A stretch of DNA of 52,370 bases. It comes from Sciscionella sediminilitoris. GTDB taxonomy: Bacteria; Actinomycetota; Actinomycetes; Mycobacteriales; Pseudonocardiaceae. The position numbers were made by a program, and so were the translations under genes. The first letter of the stretch is position 1, and the number at the start of each line of letters is the position of its first letter. Shown here one piece after another: positions 16,115 to 25,091 of the stretch. The notes below the pieces were generated by a model. It did no database searches and was not told the origin of the DNA. It saw nothing but the letters and a program-made list of their open reading frames with translations. The stretch spans positions 1 to 52,370 of the forward strand of contig NZ_JALM01000049.1 in the NCBI RefSeq assembly GCF_000737195.2, read 5' to 3'.

Positions 16115-17293
16115 ATGACTGACGAACAAGTGGCGGTAGTGGTGATCGGCGGCGGACCGGCGGGGGCAGCCGCTGCTCGCGGTTACCGGGAATCGGGAGG
16201 AACGGGCCGTGTGGTCATGCTCTCCGCGGACACAACGGCGCCCTATTTCCGGCCTGCGCTGTCCAAGGAATACCTGCGCGGTGAGCTCCACGAGCATGAG
16301 CTGCCGGTAGAATCCGGGGACTTCTACCGTGAGCACGAGATCGAGCTGCGCCTACGGGAACCGGTGACGGAACTGATTCCGGGACGACATCGGGCGCGAA
16401 CCCGATCCGGTACCACGATCGACTACGGGCACTGCGTCCTGGCGACCGGCGCACGCCCTTCTCCGCCATCGGTACCAGGACTCGAACACAAGACCACGCG
16501 TACACTGCGTTCACTCCAAAGCTCCTCCGAACTTCGTTCGGATGCCGAACGGTCCGAAACGGTCGCTGTCGTCGGTTCCGGATTCATCGGTTGCGAAGCC
16601 GCGGTTTCCCTTGCTCGGCGTGGGAAATCGGTGACCCTGACCGCACCCGAGGATCTTCCGCAGCAGCAGCGGCTCGGCGCCTTCGCCGGCGCCCATATTC
16701 TGGCTTGGCTACATGCCGAAGGGGTCCACACCGAATTATCCGCGCCTTTGGCCGATGTCACAGCCGATGGCAGGTTGCGGCTGGCCGATGGGCGGACGAT
16801 CGACGCTGAACTGACGCTGTTGGCCACCGGAATTCAGCCTCGCGTCGAACTCGCGGCCGAGGCGGGCCTCGCCGTGAACTCCGGGCGCATCCGCACCGAT
16901 ACGCGGATGCGCACTACTGCCCCCGATGTGTACGCCGCAGGGGATGTCGCTCTGGCGGACAATGCCATGGCGGGCCGACCGCTTCCGGTCGAGCACTGGG
17001 GCGAAGCCCTGGCCATGGGGGAGATCGCCGGCACCAACATCGCGGGCGCGGACACCGAATGGCGAAATCCGCCAGGATTCTGGACCGCGCTCGGGGAACG
17101 AACACTGAAGTACTCGGCGTGGGGCGATGGTTTCGACGAAACCCGGGTATTCAGTCAGGACGACGGTTCCTTCACCGTCTGGTACGGCAGTGACGGAGTC
17201 ATCGTCGGTGTCCTCACACATAATGCCGACACGGAATACGAACGCGGCACGGATCGCGTCCGTCGCGCGGTACCGCTTTCCGAAGTGGGATAG
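16115..17293 (+). CDS. FAD-dependent oxidoreductase (ferredoxin-reductase-like)
   Basis: A 392-residue two-dinucleotide-domain reductase. VVVIGGGPAGAAAARGY (about residues 8-24) binds FAD. VAVVGSGFIGCEAAVSLARRG (about 149-169) binds NAD(P)H. DVYAAGDVA (about 271-279) is the second FAD motif, followed by a C-terminal reductase domain with WTALGERTLKYSAWG. The length fits rubredoxin/ferredoxin-NAD reductases that feed electrons to oxygenases or P450s. It faces the acyl-CoA dehydrogenase operon across a shared promoter region, so it could supply that pathway or act independently. The start is fixed by the leaderless promoter spacing. Confidence 0.82.
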   Translation: MTDEQVAVVVIGGGPAGAAAARGYRESGGTGRVVMLSADTTAPYFRPALSKEYLRGELHEHELPVESGDFYREHEIELRLREPVTELIPGRHRARTRSGTTIDYGHCVLATGARPSPPSVPGLEHKTTRTLRSLQSSSELRSDAERSETVAVVGSGFIGCEAAVSLARRGKSVTLTAPEDLPQQQRLGAFAGAHILAWLHAEGVHTELSAPLADVTADGRLRLADGRTIDAELTLLATGIQPRVELAAEAGLAVNSGRIRTDTRMRTTAPDVYAAGDVALADNAMAGRPLPVEHWGEALAMGEIAGTNIAGADTEWRNPPGFWTALGERTLKYSAWGDGFDETRVFSQDDGSFTVWYGSDGVIVGVLTHNADTEYERGTDRVRRAVPLSEVG

Positions 17294-17381
17294 CACCTCG
17301 ACATGCCAACGGCTGTTGTAACAGGTCGATACGGGCGGCGGTCACGGACCCGCTTGCTTCCGAACGACGCAGGAATCGCAC

Positions 17382-17406
17382 GCATAACAGTCACACATCC
17401 GGGTAG
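17382..17406 (+). promoter_or_regulatory. SigB/F-like promoter of ATP-grasp gene
   Basis: GCAT (17382-17385), 15 bases, GGGTAG (17401-17406). The GTG at 17416 begins 9 bases later, a leaderless arrangement. Confidence 0.5.
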
Positions 17407-17415
17407 TCGATCCAG

Positions 17416-18705
17416 GTGAACGAAACCCAGAACGTGTTCGTGCTCGGCCTCGACGAACGCAATGAACAGACGCTCACCGAGGCGTGCGAGTCGGCTGAGT
17501 GCCGGTTCCATCCGCTGTTGTCGGTAGAGGAACTACTGGACGCGAACAGCCTGACTTTGGAATATTTGCTGGACAAAGCGATCGAAGAGCTGGAAGCCTT
17601 CCCGGATCGGATCGACGCTGTGGTCGGTTACTGGGACTTCCCGGTGAGCTCGATGGTCCCGATTTTATGCGAACGCTTCGGTCTGCGCAGCACTGGGTTG
17701 CGTGCGGTCCTCATCTGCGAGCACAAGTATTGGAGCCGACTGGAACAGCAGCGGGTCATCACGGAATATCCGGCATTCGACATAGTCTCATTCGACGACC
17801 GTGTTCCTCCCGGTCATATCGGTTACCCGATGTGGCTCAAACCGGTGAAATCGTTCTCTTCTGACCTCGCTTTCCAGGTTCGTGACGACCACGAGTTCCG
17901 TTCGGCGCTGGATGAGATCAGTAAGGGCATCGGACGCGTGGGAGCGCCCTTCCAACGATTGCTCGACCGGGTCGAACAGCCTGCTGCCGTTCGGGAAGCC
18001 GGGGGAGAGGCTTGTCTGGCCGAACACGCGGTGACCGGAAGCCAGGTCACCGTCGAGGGCTATCGGACCGCGGAGGAAACCGTCGTCTACGGCATCATCG
18101 ACTCGCACAACTACCCGGACACGTCGAGTTTCCACTACTATCGGTATCCCTCAGAGGTGCCGTCGGATGTGCAACGGCGGCTGGTCGATATTTCCGAACG
18201 CGTGGTCGAGCGGATCGATTTGCGGCATTCGGCGTTCAACATCGAGTATTTCTGGAACGAGGACGCCGACGAGATCAAGCTCCTCGAAGTCAATCCACGG
18301 CACTCGCAATCGCACGCGATGCTGTTCGAATACGTTGACGGAACGCCGAACCACCGGGTCATGGTGCGGTTGGCGCTCGGTCTCGAGGTCGAATTCCCGC
18401 ACCGAAAAGGGCCGTACGCGGTGGCGGCCAAATATTTCGTCCGCCGCTTCGTCGGCGGACGGGTCCTGCGCGTACCAACCGATGAGGAGGTCGACGCGCT
18501 TGAACGCCAGATGAGCGGCTGCGCTGTGGACGTGCTCGTCGAACCGGGCCAACGACTGGCCGATCTGGCCGAGCAGGACAGTTACAGCTATGCGATCGCG
18601 TCGATACACCTGGGTGCGCGCGACCAACAGGAATTGACGGACAAGTACGAGCGCTGCCTTCGCTCGTTGCCGTTCGCCTTCGATGAGAGAGAGGAGGCCG
18701 AGTGA
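17416..18705 (+). CDS. ATP-grasp ligase-like protein
   Basis: A 429-residue protein with an N-terminal pre-ATP-grasp domain (NVFVLGLDERNEQTLTEAC) and an ATP-grasp fold (about residues 115-320). YPMWLKPVKSFSSDLAF (about 137-153) supplies the phosphate-binding lysine, and FNIEYFWNEDADEIKLLEVNPRHS (ending near 299) has the metal-binding E-x-N pair. Such proteins join a carboxylate to an amine or thiol at the cost of ATP. Its stop directly abuts the GTG of the CocE-type hydrolase, so the pair is one operon with presumably linked synthesis and hydrolysis or modification of a peptide-like product. Translation starts at a GTG placed for a leaderless mRNA. Substrate unknown. Confidence 0.8.
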   Translation: MNETQNVFVLGLDERNEQTLTEACESAECRFHPLLSVEELLDANSLTLEYLLDKAIEELEAFPDRIDAVVGYWDFPVSSMVPILCERFGLRSTGLRAVLICEHKYWSRLEQQRVITEYPAFDIVSFDDRVPPGHIGYPMWLKPVKSFSSDLAFQVRDDHEFRSALDEISKGIGRVGAPFQRLLDRVEQPAAVREAGGEACLAEHAVTGSQVTVEGYRTAEETVVYGIIDSHNYPDTSSFHYYRYPSEVPSDVQRRLVDISERVVERIDLRHSAFNIEYFWNEDADEIKLLEVNPRHSQSHAMLFEYVDGTPNHRVMVRLALGLEVEFPHRKGPYAVAAKYFVRRFVGGRVLRVPTDEEVDALERQMSGCAVDVLVEPGQRLADLAEQDSYSYAIASIHLGARDQQELTDKYERCLRSLPFAFDEREEAE

Positions 18706-20730
18706 GTGCGTGAGGTCACCGAGCTACCGCACGCCGTCCACGAAGAGCAACAGGTACGGATCCCGCTTGCCGACGGCACCCGGCTCTCCGGGCGTATCTG
18801 GCGGCCCGTCGACGCCGAGGAACATCCGGTCCCCGCGATCCTCGAGTTCATCCCGTACCGGGCACGCGATCTCACGGCCGTTCGCGATTCCGTGCACCAC
18901 CCCTACCTAGCAGGTCACGGCTACGCCGGGGTGCGCGTCGATCTGCGCGGAAGTGGAGACTCCGAAGGCGTGCTCACCGACGAATACCTGGAACAGGAAC
19001 TGTGTGACGCCGAGGAGGTTCTCGATTGGCTCGCCGATCAATCATGGTGCAACGGGCGGACCGGGATGATGGGTATCTCCTGGGGCGGCTTCAACGCCCT
19101 GCAGGTCGCCGCGCGCAGGCCCCGCAGTCTGGGAGCCATTGTCACCGCCTGTTCCAGCGATGACCGCTACACCGATGATGTGCACTACATGGGCGGCTGT
19201 CTGCTCAGCGACAATCTTTCCTGGGCATCGACGATGTTCGCCTACAACGCTTGTCCACCTGACCCGAGGGTGGTCGGGCAGCGCTGGCAGCGAATGTGGC
19301 ATGAGCGGCTGGAGAACAGTGGCCTGTGGCTGGAAACGTGGCTGCGTCACCAGTACCGCGACGACTACTGGCGTCATGGTTCGATTTGCGAGGATTATAC
19401 CGCGATCGACGTCCCGGTAATGGCTGTGAGTGGCTGGGCGGACGGCTATTCGAACGCGGTACTGCGCATGATGGCCGAGCTGGCCGTGCCGCGCAAAGGA
19501 CTCATCGGACCGTGGTCGCACAAATACCCGCATCTCGGCGAACCGGGCCCGGCCATCGGATTTCTGCAGGAACTGGTGCAGTGGTGGGATCACTGGCTCA
19601 AGGACGCGGACAACGGCGCGATGGACGGGCCGATGTTGCGCACCTGGATGCAGGACAGCGTTCCGCCATCCACTTCCTATGAGCGTAGGCCGGGACGCTG
19701 GGTCGGTGACCCGGGATGGCCTTCGCCACTGGTGACCGATCAACGGTACGCACTCTCTTCTCACCGCATCGCTCCCGCAGGTGAGCCCGGCGAGGACACC
19801 ATGCTGACTGTCGAATCGCCATTGTCGGTCGGTCAGTTCGGTGGGAAGTGGTGCTCGTACAACGCTCCTCCAGACCTGCCCTACGACCAGCGCGAGGAAG
19901 ACGGCGGATCACTTGTCTTCGATACCGAGCCGCTCGAAGCGCCCTGCGAGATCCTGGGTACCCCGGTGCTGGAACTCGAGTGTTCGGTCGACCGGCCGGT
20001 CGCCATGCTCGCGGCACGGCTCTCAGATGTCGCGCCGGACGGGCGTGCCACCAGAGTCAGCTACGGCCTGCTCAACCTCACCCATCGCTACGGCCATGAT
20101 CAGCCAGAACCGCTGGAGCCGGGACACCGTTACCGCGTGCGTGTGCCGCTCAACGGTGTAGCCCAGACATTTCCCGCTGGCCACCGGATCCGTCTTTCCC
20201 TGTCCAGTTCGTACTGGCCGCTGGCCTGGCCGCCACCGGAACCAGTCTGCATCAGTGTGTACACGAAGGAGAGCTGCTTCAGCCTGCCCGTGCGCGAGCA
20301 GAACGATCCTGACGAGCCCGAGGTGACACCGTTCGATGAACCCGAAGGTGCGAAACCGGTCGAGGTCACGCGGGCGCGTCCGGGATCCGGACAGTGGCGT
20401 GTCTCCAGGGATCTCGTCGACTACGACGCCGAGCTGCATGTGGTCAAGGACAGCGGGGGCCGCATTTTCGAGGACATCGGCCTCGAGGTCGATCAACGAG
20501 TGGACGAGCGGTACACCTGGACCGGGGACGACTTCCACTCGGTACGTGGAGACGTCCGATGTGTGACCTCGTTCGCGCGCGAGGACTGGGCGACCACCAC
20601 GGTCACCAGAACGATACTGAGCTCGGACCAGGAGAACTTCCACTTGCACGCCGAATTGGACGCCTACGAAGACCAGCAGCGGACCGTATCGCTGAACTGG
20701 CAGCACACCATTCCCAGAAAACACCTCTGA
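18706..20730 (+). CDS. CocE/NonD family hydrolase (X-Pro-peptidase-like)
   Basis: A 674-residue serine hydrolase. The N-terminal alpha/beta domain has G-x-S-x-G-G (GISWGGF, Ser125), a helical lid (about residues 140-230), SGWADGY with the Asp near 245 and GPWSHKYP with the His near 273. A beta-sandwich C-terminal domain (about 330-560, PCEILGTPVLELECSVDRP) completes the S15/CocE fold, and about 100 extra residues follow. Known members cleave X-Pro dipeptides, cocaine esters or acyl glutarates. It starts with GTG immediately after the ATP-grasp stop (TGA-GTG), so co-expression is near certain. The extra C-terminal domain (VKDSGGRIFEDIGLEV) is unusual. No signal peptide; cytoplasmic. Confidence 0.85.
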   Translation: MREVTELPHAVHEEQQVRIPLADGTRLSGRIWRPVDAEEHPVPAILEFIPYRARDLTAVRDSVHHPYLAGHGYAGVRVDLRGSGDSEGVLTDEYLEQELCDAEEVLDWLADQSWCNGRTGMMGISWGGFNALQVAARRPRSLGAIVTACSSDDRYTDDVHYMGGCLLSDNLSWASTMFAYNACPPDPRVVGQRWQRMWHERLENSGLWLETWLRHQYRDDYWRHGSICEDYTAIDVPVMAVSGWADGYSNAVLRMMAELAVPRKGLIGPWSHKYPHLGEPGPAIGFLQELVQWWDHWLKDADNGAMDGPMLRTWMQDSVPPSTSYERRPGRWVGDPGWPSPLVTDQRYALSSHRIAPAGEPGEDTMLTVESPLSVGQFGGKWCSYNAPPDLPYDQREEDGGSLVFDTEPLEAPCEILGTPVLELECSVDRPVAMLAARLSDVAPDGRATRVSYGLLNLTHRYGHDQPEPLEPGHRYRVRVPLNGVAQTFPAGHRIRLSLSSSYWPLAWPPPEPVCISVYTKESCFSLPVREQNDPDEPEVTPFDEPEGAKPVEVTRARPGSGQWRVSRDLVDYDAELHVVKDSGGRIFEDIGLEVDQRVDERYTWTGDDFHSVRGDVRCVTSFAREDWATTTVTRTILSSDQENFHLHAELDAYEDQQRTVSLNWQHTIPRKHL

Positions 20731-20823
20731 GGTCGAACGTGCGGGCGGATGGTTCGGGCACGAATATCGGGCTAGGCCAGGAGCTCAGGCCACGAAGCGT
20801 TGCTCAAGCGAGCGAGTCCACCA

Positions 20824-21020
20824 CTGAAGGCACTCGTCTATGACAGGCCCCGAGATGTGCGGATCAAGGATGTCCTCGACCCGGCATCGAGACCCCCGGG
20901 GAGTGGAGCTCGGCGAAAGGGGTCGAACACGGTCGCCACGGCGACCGCGTGTCTGCCGTTCAACATCTGTTGTGGGCACTGTGGGAACTGCGAACGAGGC
21001 AAGCTTGCCGAGGGCACAGG
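20824..21020 (+). pseudogene. Remnant of a zinc-dependent alcohol dehydrogenase
   Basis: The translation PLKALVYDRPRDVRIKDVLDP is the N-terminus of a zinc-dependent (formaldehyde-type) dehydrogenase. About 25 codons later PFNICCGHCGNCERGK matches the structural-zinc region of the same family. In intact enzymes these are about 60-80 residues apart, with the GSDLH active-site region between, which is missing. Small shifts between frames are needed to keep the match. It lies in the convergent gap after the CocE-type gene, with nothing recognisable from about 21020 to 21210. A dead fragment. Confidence 0.65.
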
Positions 21021-21211
21021 TGCCACGGCCATCGACGATTCGAAGAGCTCTCCCGGTGGACGGTGCTGCGACACGAATAGGATCGGAGCGGACAAGGGCG
21101 GTGATCGGATTCTCCGGTACTGCGTCGGTGCCAAGGCAGGCTCGCCCGGGCGTATCGGTTGCCGCAACGGACCCAGCATCCAGATCCTTTGCCAGCTGCC
21201 GCGATCCCGTT

Positions 21212-22315
21212 TCAGATACGGTACCGTTCCGCGTCTTGCCAGCGGATCGCCAGCCCCAGCCCGATACGATTCGGGTCGGGACGCAGGAAGCCGCCGTCAG
21301 GTAGGAGTGTCCCGTCGAAGAGCAGTCGTTCGGTCCGGGCGTGGTCGTGGAAGTATTCGAGATGTCGCAGCTGACGTACGGCGCAGAAGGCGTGCGCGGA
21401 CACCGCGGGCGCGCAGTGCGCGGAAATGTCCGTTTGCCAGCCAGAAGCGTGGGCCGCGACCTCGAGCAGGCCGGTGATGCCACCGCAGCGGGTCACGTCG
21501 GCCTGCAGACAGTCGACCGCACCTGCTTCGAGTAAGTTGTGGAAGTCGCGGAGTACGAATCCGTACTCTCCCGCGGTGATGTCCATGCCGGGCGGGCCGT
21601 GTTCGCGCAGCCACCGGAGCCCATCGAGGTCCGCTGAGCTGACCGGTTCCTCAAACCAGGTGATGCGCCATTCATCGGCGAACCGCTCGGCCCAGTACCG
21701 GGCCTGTTTGCGGCTCAAAGCCCCGTTCGCGTCGACCATCAGCTCGGGATCATCGCCGATCTCGGCGCGTACGGCCGAAATCCGTTCGGGATCCCGTTCG
21801 GGATTCCGTGAGGTTTTCAGTTTCACCCGCGGTATCCCGCGCGCGACCCACCTGGTGAGCTGTTCGATAAGCCGGCCGATCGGATAGTTGGTGAAGCCAC
21901 CGCTGCCATACACCGGAACCTCGATCCGGTGGGCTGGCAGCAGGGCAAAAAGTGGCATGTCGAGCAGCCGCGCCTTGAGGTCCCACAAGGCGATGTCTAC
22001 GGCCGCGATCGCCATCGAACCGACTCCCGGTCTGCCGGCATTGCGAATCGCCGTGCACAGGAGAGACCAGATGGTGGCAGGAAAACATGGGTCGCTCCCG
22101 AGTACCAGCGGGGCCAGTTGCGAGCGGATGAACGTCGCGACGGACGAGTCGCCGTAGGTGTAGCCGATTCCGGTAGTTCCGGCGGCGCTGACCTCGACCA
22201 CGATGACCGTGGTGGACTCCCAGCTCAGGGTACCGTCGGTCTCCATGCCATCCGGCCCATCGGTGGGAACCCGGAAGGCGTGGACCCGCAGCTGTGTGAC
22301 GCGCGGTTCGGTCAT
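21212..22315 (-). CDS. Enolase-superfamily enzyme (mandelate racemase type)
   Basis: A 367-residue MR/MLE-type enzyme. The capping domain includes a Trp/Thr-rich loop (SWESTTVIVVEV). In the barrel VKLKTS gives a K165-x-K167 base, metal ligands fall at D195 (MVDANGA), E222 or E223 (WFEEP) and E250 (AGEYG), and D273 with H300 (SAHCAP) form the second base dyad. This KxK plus His-Asp layout fits racemases and acid-sugar dehydratases, so a sugar-acid substrate is likely but unproven. The ATG at 22315 overlaps the SDR stop (ATGA). It is the fourth and last gene of the operon from 27997. Confidence 0.85.
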   Translation of the reverse strand: MTEPRVTQLRVHAFRVPTDGPDGMETDGTLSWESTTVIVVEVSAAGTTGIGYTYGDSSVATFIRSQLAPLVLGSDPCFPATIWSLLCTAIRNAGRPGVGSMAIAAVDIALWDLKARLLDMPLFALLPAHRIEVPVYGSGGFTNYPIGRLIEQLTRWVARGIPRVKLKTSRNPERDPERISAVRAEIGDDPELMVDANGALSRKQARYWAERFADEWRITWFEEPVSSADLDGLRWLREHGPPGMDITAGEYGFVLRDFHNLLEAGAVDCLQADVTRCGGITGLLEVAAHASGWQTDISAHCAPAVSAHAFCAVRQLRHLEYFHDHARTERLLFDGTLLPDGGFLRPDPNRIGLGLAIRWQDAERYRI

Positions 22316-23319
22316 GGCGAACGTCGCCGCCAGCGCCACAGCAAACCTGCCGCGGCCAGAAGCGCTCCGGCCGCCGCACCGTGATGCCTCGAGATGACCG
22401 GCTGCCAGCTGCGTGGCTTCGCGAAACGATCGAATGAACCATGCGCGCCCGGATCGCCGTTATGCCTGGAGTCGGCTGGCCGCCACAGGTTGGGCCTGGA
22501 ATCCGCGGGAGCGCGCTCGGCTTGCTGGGCTTCGAAACCGGAATGGGCCAGATAACGGTCCAACAGTCCCGGCGCGAACTTGTCTCCGATCAGCGTGCCA
22601 ACCGTGGGTCCGCCGACCCAGTATTCGCGGCGTCCGGGGTGGTGTGCGGCGTGCGCTATGGCACGGGCGGCGATCTCGGGCTGGTAGATCGGCGGAACCG
22701 GCCGCGCTGGTTTGGGTAGCCGGGTCGTCAGCCAGTCGAACTGCGGGGTGTTCAGTCCGGGCAGCTGCACCATGGTGATCCGGACCTTGCTGTGTTCGTG
22801 AAGCAATTCGCAGCGCACCGACTCAGTGAATCCCTGCACCGCATGTTTGGCCGCGCAGTAGGCCGACTGCAATGGGATTCCCCGGTAGGCGAGCGCCGAA
22901 CCGACTTGCACGATCACTCCGTGGTTCCGCGGCCGCATCCGCGCCAGCGCGGTCAGAGTTCCGTAGACGTAGCCGAGATAGCTCACCTCGGTGACCCTGC
23001 GGTACTCGTCCGGATCGATCTGCCAGGACCGGGCGAACACCGAGCTGAACGCGTCGTTGATCCACAGGTCGATCGGACCGAGCTCGCGCTCGATGTCGTC
23101 CGCGGTGGCGCTGAGCGCGACGTGGTCGGCGACGTCCACGGTCACGGGCATGGGGGTGGCGCCGCGGTCCCGCACGTCACCGGCCGCGCCGGCGAGACCA
23201 TCCTCGCCGCGGGCAAGTAGCGCGATCCGGTGACCTGGTACGGCCAGCTCTCTGCTGACCGCTCTGCCGACTCCGCCGCTGGCTCCGGTGATCACGATGA
23301 CCTTGTCGCGGTAGGACAT
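22312..23319 (-). CDS. SDR oxidoreductase with C-terminal membrane anchor
   Basis: A 335-residue classical short-chain dehydrogenase. TGASGGVGRAVS (about residues 11-22) binds the cofactor, the Ser is in VGSAL and the active pair in SAYCAAKHA (Tyr about 153, Lys about 157). After about residue 230 there is a long extension ending in a hydrophobic segment and an arginine-rich tail (AAAGALLAAAGLLWRWRRR), suggesting tail anchoring in the membrane. GAGGAGG precedes the ATG at 23319 by 6 bases, and only 2 bases separate it from the GH15 stop. It overlaps the enolase-superfamily gene by 4 bases. Substrate unknown. Confidence 0.82.
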   Translation of the reverse strand: MSYRDKVIVITGASGGVGRAVSRELAVPGHRIALLARGEDGLAGAAGDVRDRGATPMPVTVDVADHVALSATADDIERELGPIDLWINDAFSSVFARSWQIDPDEYRRVTEVSYLGYVYGTLTALARMRPRNHGVIVQVGSALAYRGIPLQSAYCAAKHAVQGFTESVRCELLHEHSKVRITMVQLPGLNTPQFDWLTTRLPKPARPVPPIYQPEIAARAIAHAAHHPGRREYWVGGPTVGTLIGDKFAPGLLDRYLAHSGFEAQQAERAPADSRPNLWRPADSRHNGDPGAHGSFDRFAKPRSWQPVISRHHGAAAGALLAAAGLLWRWRRRSP

Positions 23320-23321
23320 GC

Positions 23322-25091
23322 TCAGCCTCCTCGGCTCGCGGTCAGCCGGGTGGCGGCCTCGATAAGGGCGCCGTGCACGAATGCCTGCGGCAGATTGCCG
23401 CGCAGCTGTCGTTGCACCACGTCGTATTCTTCGGTGTACAGCCCGGGTGGTCCGCAGGCGGCGCGGTTGCGTTCGAACCGGCGTAGGGCCGCCACTTCGT
23501 CCCCTGCTTGTTGTTCGGCCAGTGCGGTGTGGAATCCACAGATCAGGAAGGCGCCTTCGGCATCGGCCAGCGGGCGCTGATCGTGGCGGAAACGGTAAAC
23601 GTAGGCATCGGTGCTCAGCTCCTTGCGCACTGCGGCCAGGGTTGCCGTACTGCGCGGATCATCAGCGGGTATCGCGCCGCGTATGGCCGGTAGCAACAGG
23701 GCCGCGTCGACTCCAGGGTCGTCCTTGGCGCGTTGCCAGCGCCCGGAAGGATGCAGCGACGTCGCCGTCGTCTCCGCGGTGATCCGGTCGGCAAGCGCAA
23801 TCCACTCGGCGCCTGTGGCAGCCCGGTCTCCGGTCTGCGCCATCGCGCGCAGACCTGCCGCGCAGATCAGCCCGGAGTGGGTCCAGCGGTGGTCGTCCAG
23901 TTCCCACACCCCTGCATCGGGTGCACGCCAGTGCCGGCTGATGGCGTCGACGGCGATCTCTGCCGCTCGCCAGGATTCGGCGTCGAGTCGTCCCCATCGG
24001 CTGGCGGCGGCCAACAGTAGTAGGGCTTCGCCGAAGACGTCGAGTTGAAACTGCCGCCGCGCCTTGTTGCCGATGTGGTCCACTCCGCCGGGATATCCGG
24101 GCAGCGACAGTTGGTGCTCGTCGGGCAGCTGCTTCCCGGTGACGGTGTAGGCGGGGCGAAGTCGTGGTCCGTTCTCGAGCAGGCGGGCGCTGACGAACCG
24201 CACAGCGTCGTCCAGTAATGGGTGCGGCCCGTGGGCGGCGATACCTTGGCCCACATAGCACTGGTCGCGGATCCACGTGAATCGGTAGTCGTAGTCTCTT
24301 CCCGCGTCGGAGCGTTCGGGAAGAGATGTGGTGGCCGCGGCCACCAGTCCTCCGGTGTGGCTGGTCATGCCGCGCAGCACGGCATACGAGTGCGCGGCAT
24401 CGCCCGGGGCTATGGTGTCGGCGAAACCGGGAACCGCGCGACGCCACGCCTCTTCGGTCTCCGGCCACAACACGTCCGGGTCCGGTAACTGGTCCGGCAG
24501 TTGCCGATCGCTCAGTTCCAAGATCAGATCATGGTTCTGGCCCGTGGTGAGTTCGGTCGTGGCGCACAACGCGTCTGCAGTTTCCCGTGCCTGACCAGCA
24601 CCGGACCAGCGCAGCCGGTGTGCACCGGCGCGCATCGTCCAGATGCCGTCGGACAGGGCGACCTGTCCGGGACGGACGCGACCGAAGTCACCACGCGCGG
24701 ACAACCGCATCCGGACCCGCACCGAACCGCGCACCGCCCGAATCCGCCGTAACACGATGGCACGGCGATGGTCACCAGGAAAGGCCAGTGCTTCACGACA
24801 TTCGACGGTGGCTTCGCTGGTTCGCCACCGGCTGTGCCAGATCAGGGTTCCCGGCTCATAACTACCGCCCCAGACGAACCAACCGTCGTCTGGGCACACT
24901 TGGTAGAAGCCACCACCACCGAGCAGGGCGGCGAAAACGGCATCCGAATCCCAATTCGGCACACACATCCAGGCGAGTTCACCGTCCGGGCCGATGATCG
25001 CGCCTCGCTCGCCGTCGGCCAGCAGGGCATACTCCCGCAACACGTGCGGCCGAACGGGCGGAAGCTGCTGCGATAGCGGACTCGCGGTCAC
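23322..25091 (-). CDS. Glycoside hydrolase family 15 protein
   Basis: A 589-residue cytoplasmic GH15 enzyme. The beta-rich N-terminal domain (about residues 15-230) is followed by an (alpha/alpha)6 barrel. RDYDYRFTWIRDQCYVG (about 268-284) is the family's substrate-binding block, and PGLYTEEYD (near 550) carries the second catalytic glutamate. Actinobacterial members include trehalases and glucoamylase-like enzymes, so trehalose or a short alpha-glucan is the likely substrate. The GTG at 25091 overlaps the upstream stop by 4 bases (GTGA). It is the second gene of the FAD/Fe-S, GH15, SDR, enolase-superfamily operon. No secretion signal. Confidence 0.88.
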   Translation of the reverse strand: MTASPLSQQLPPVRPHVLREYALLADGERGAIIGPDGELAWMCVPNWDSDAVFAALLGGGGFYQVCPDDGWFVWGGSYEPGTLIWHSRWRTSEATVECREALAFPGDHRRAIVLRRIRAVRGSVRVRMRLSARGDFGRVRPGQVALSDGIWTMRAGAHRLRWSGAGQARETADALCATTELTTGQNHDLILELSDRQLPDQLPDPDVLWPETEEAWRRAVPGFADTIAPGDAAHSYAVLRGMTSHTGGLVAAATTSLPERSDAGRDYDYRFTWIRDQCYVGQGIAAHGPHPLLDDAVRFVSARLLENGPRLRPAYTVTGKQLPDEHQLSLPGYPGGVDHIGNKARRQFQLDVFGEALLLLAAASRWGRLDAESWRAAEIAVDAISRHWRAPDAGVWELDDHRWTHSGLICAAGLRAMAQTGDRAATGAEWIALADRITAETTATSLHPSGRWQRAKDDPGVDAALLLPAIRGAIPADDPRSTATLAAVRKELSTDAYVYRFRHDQRPLADAEGAFLICGFHTALAEQQAGDEVAALRRFERNRAACGPPGLYTEEYDVVQRQLRGNLPQAFVHGALIEAATRLTASRGG

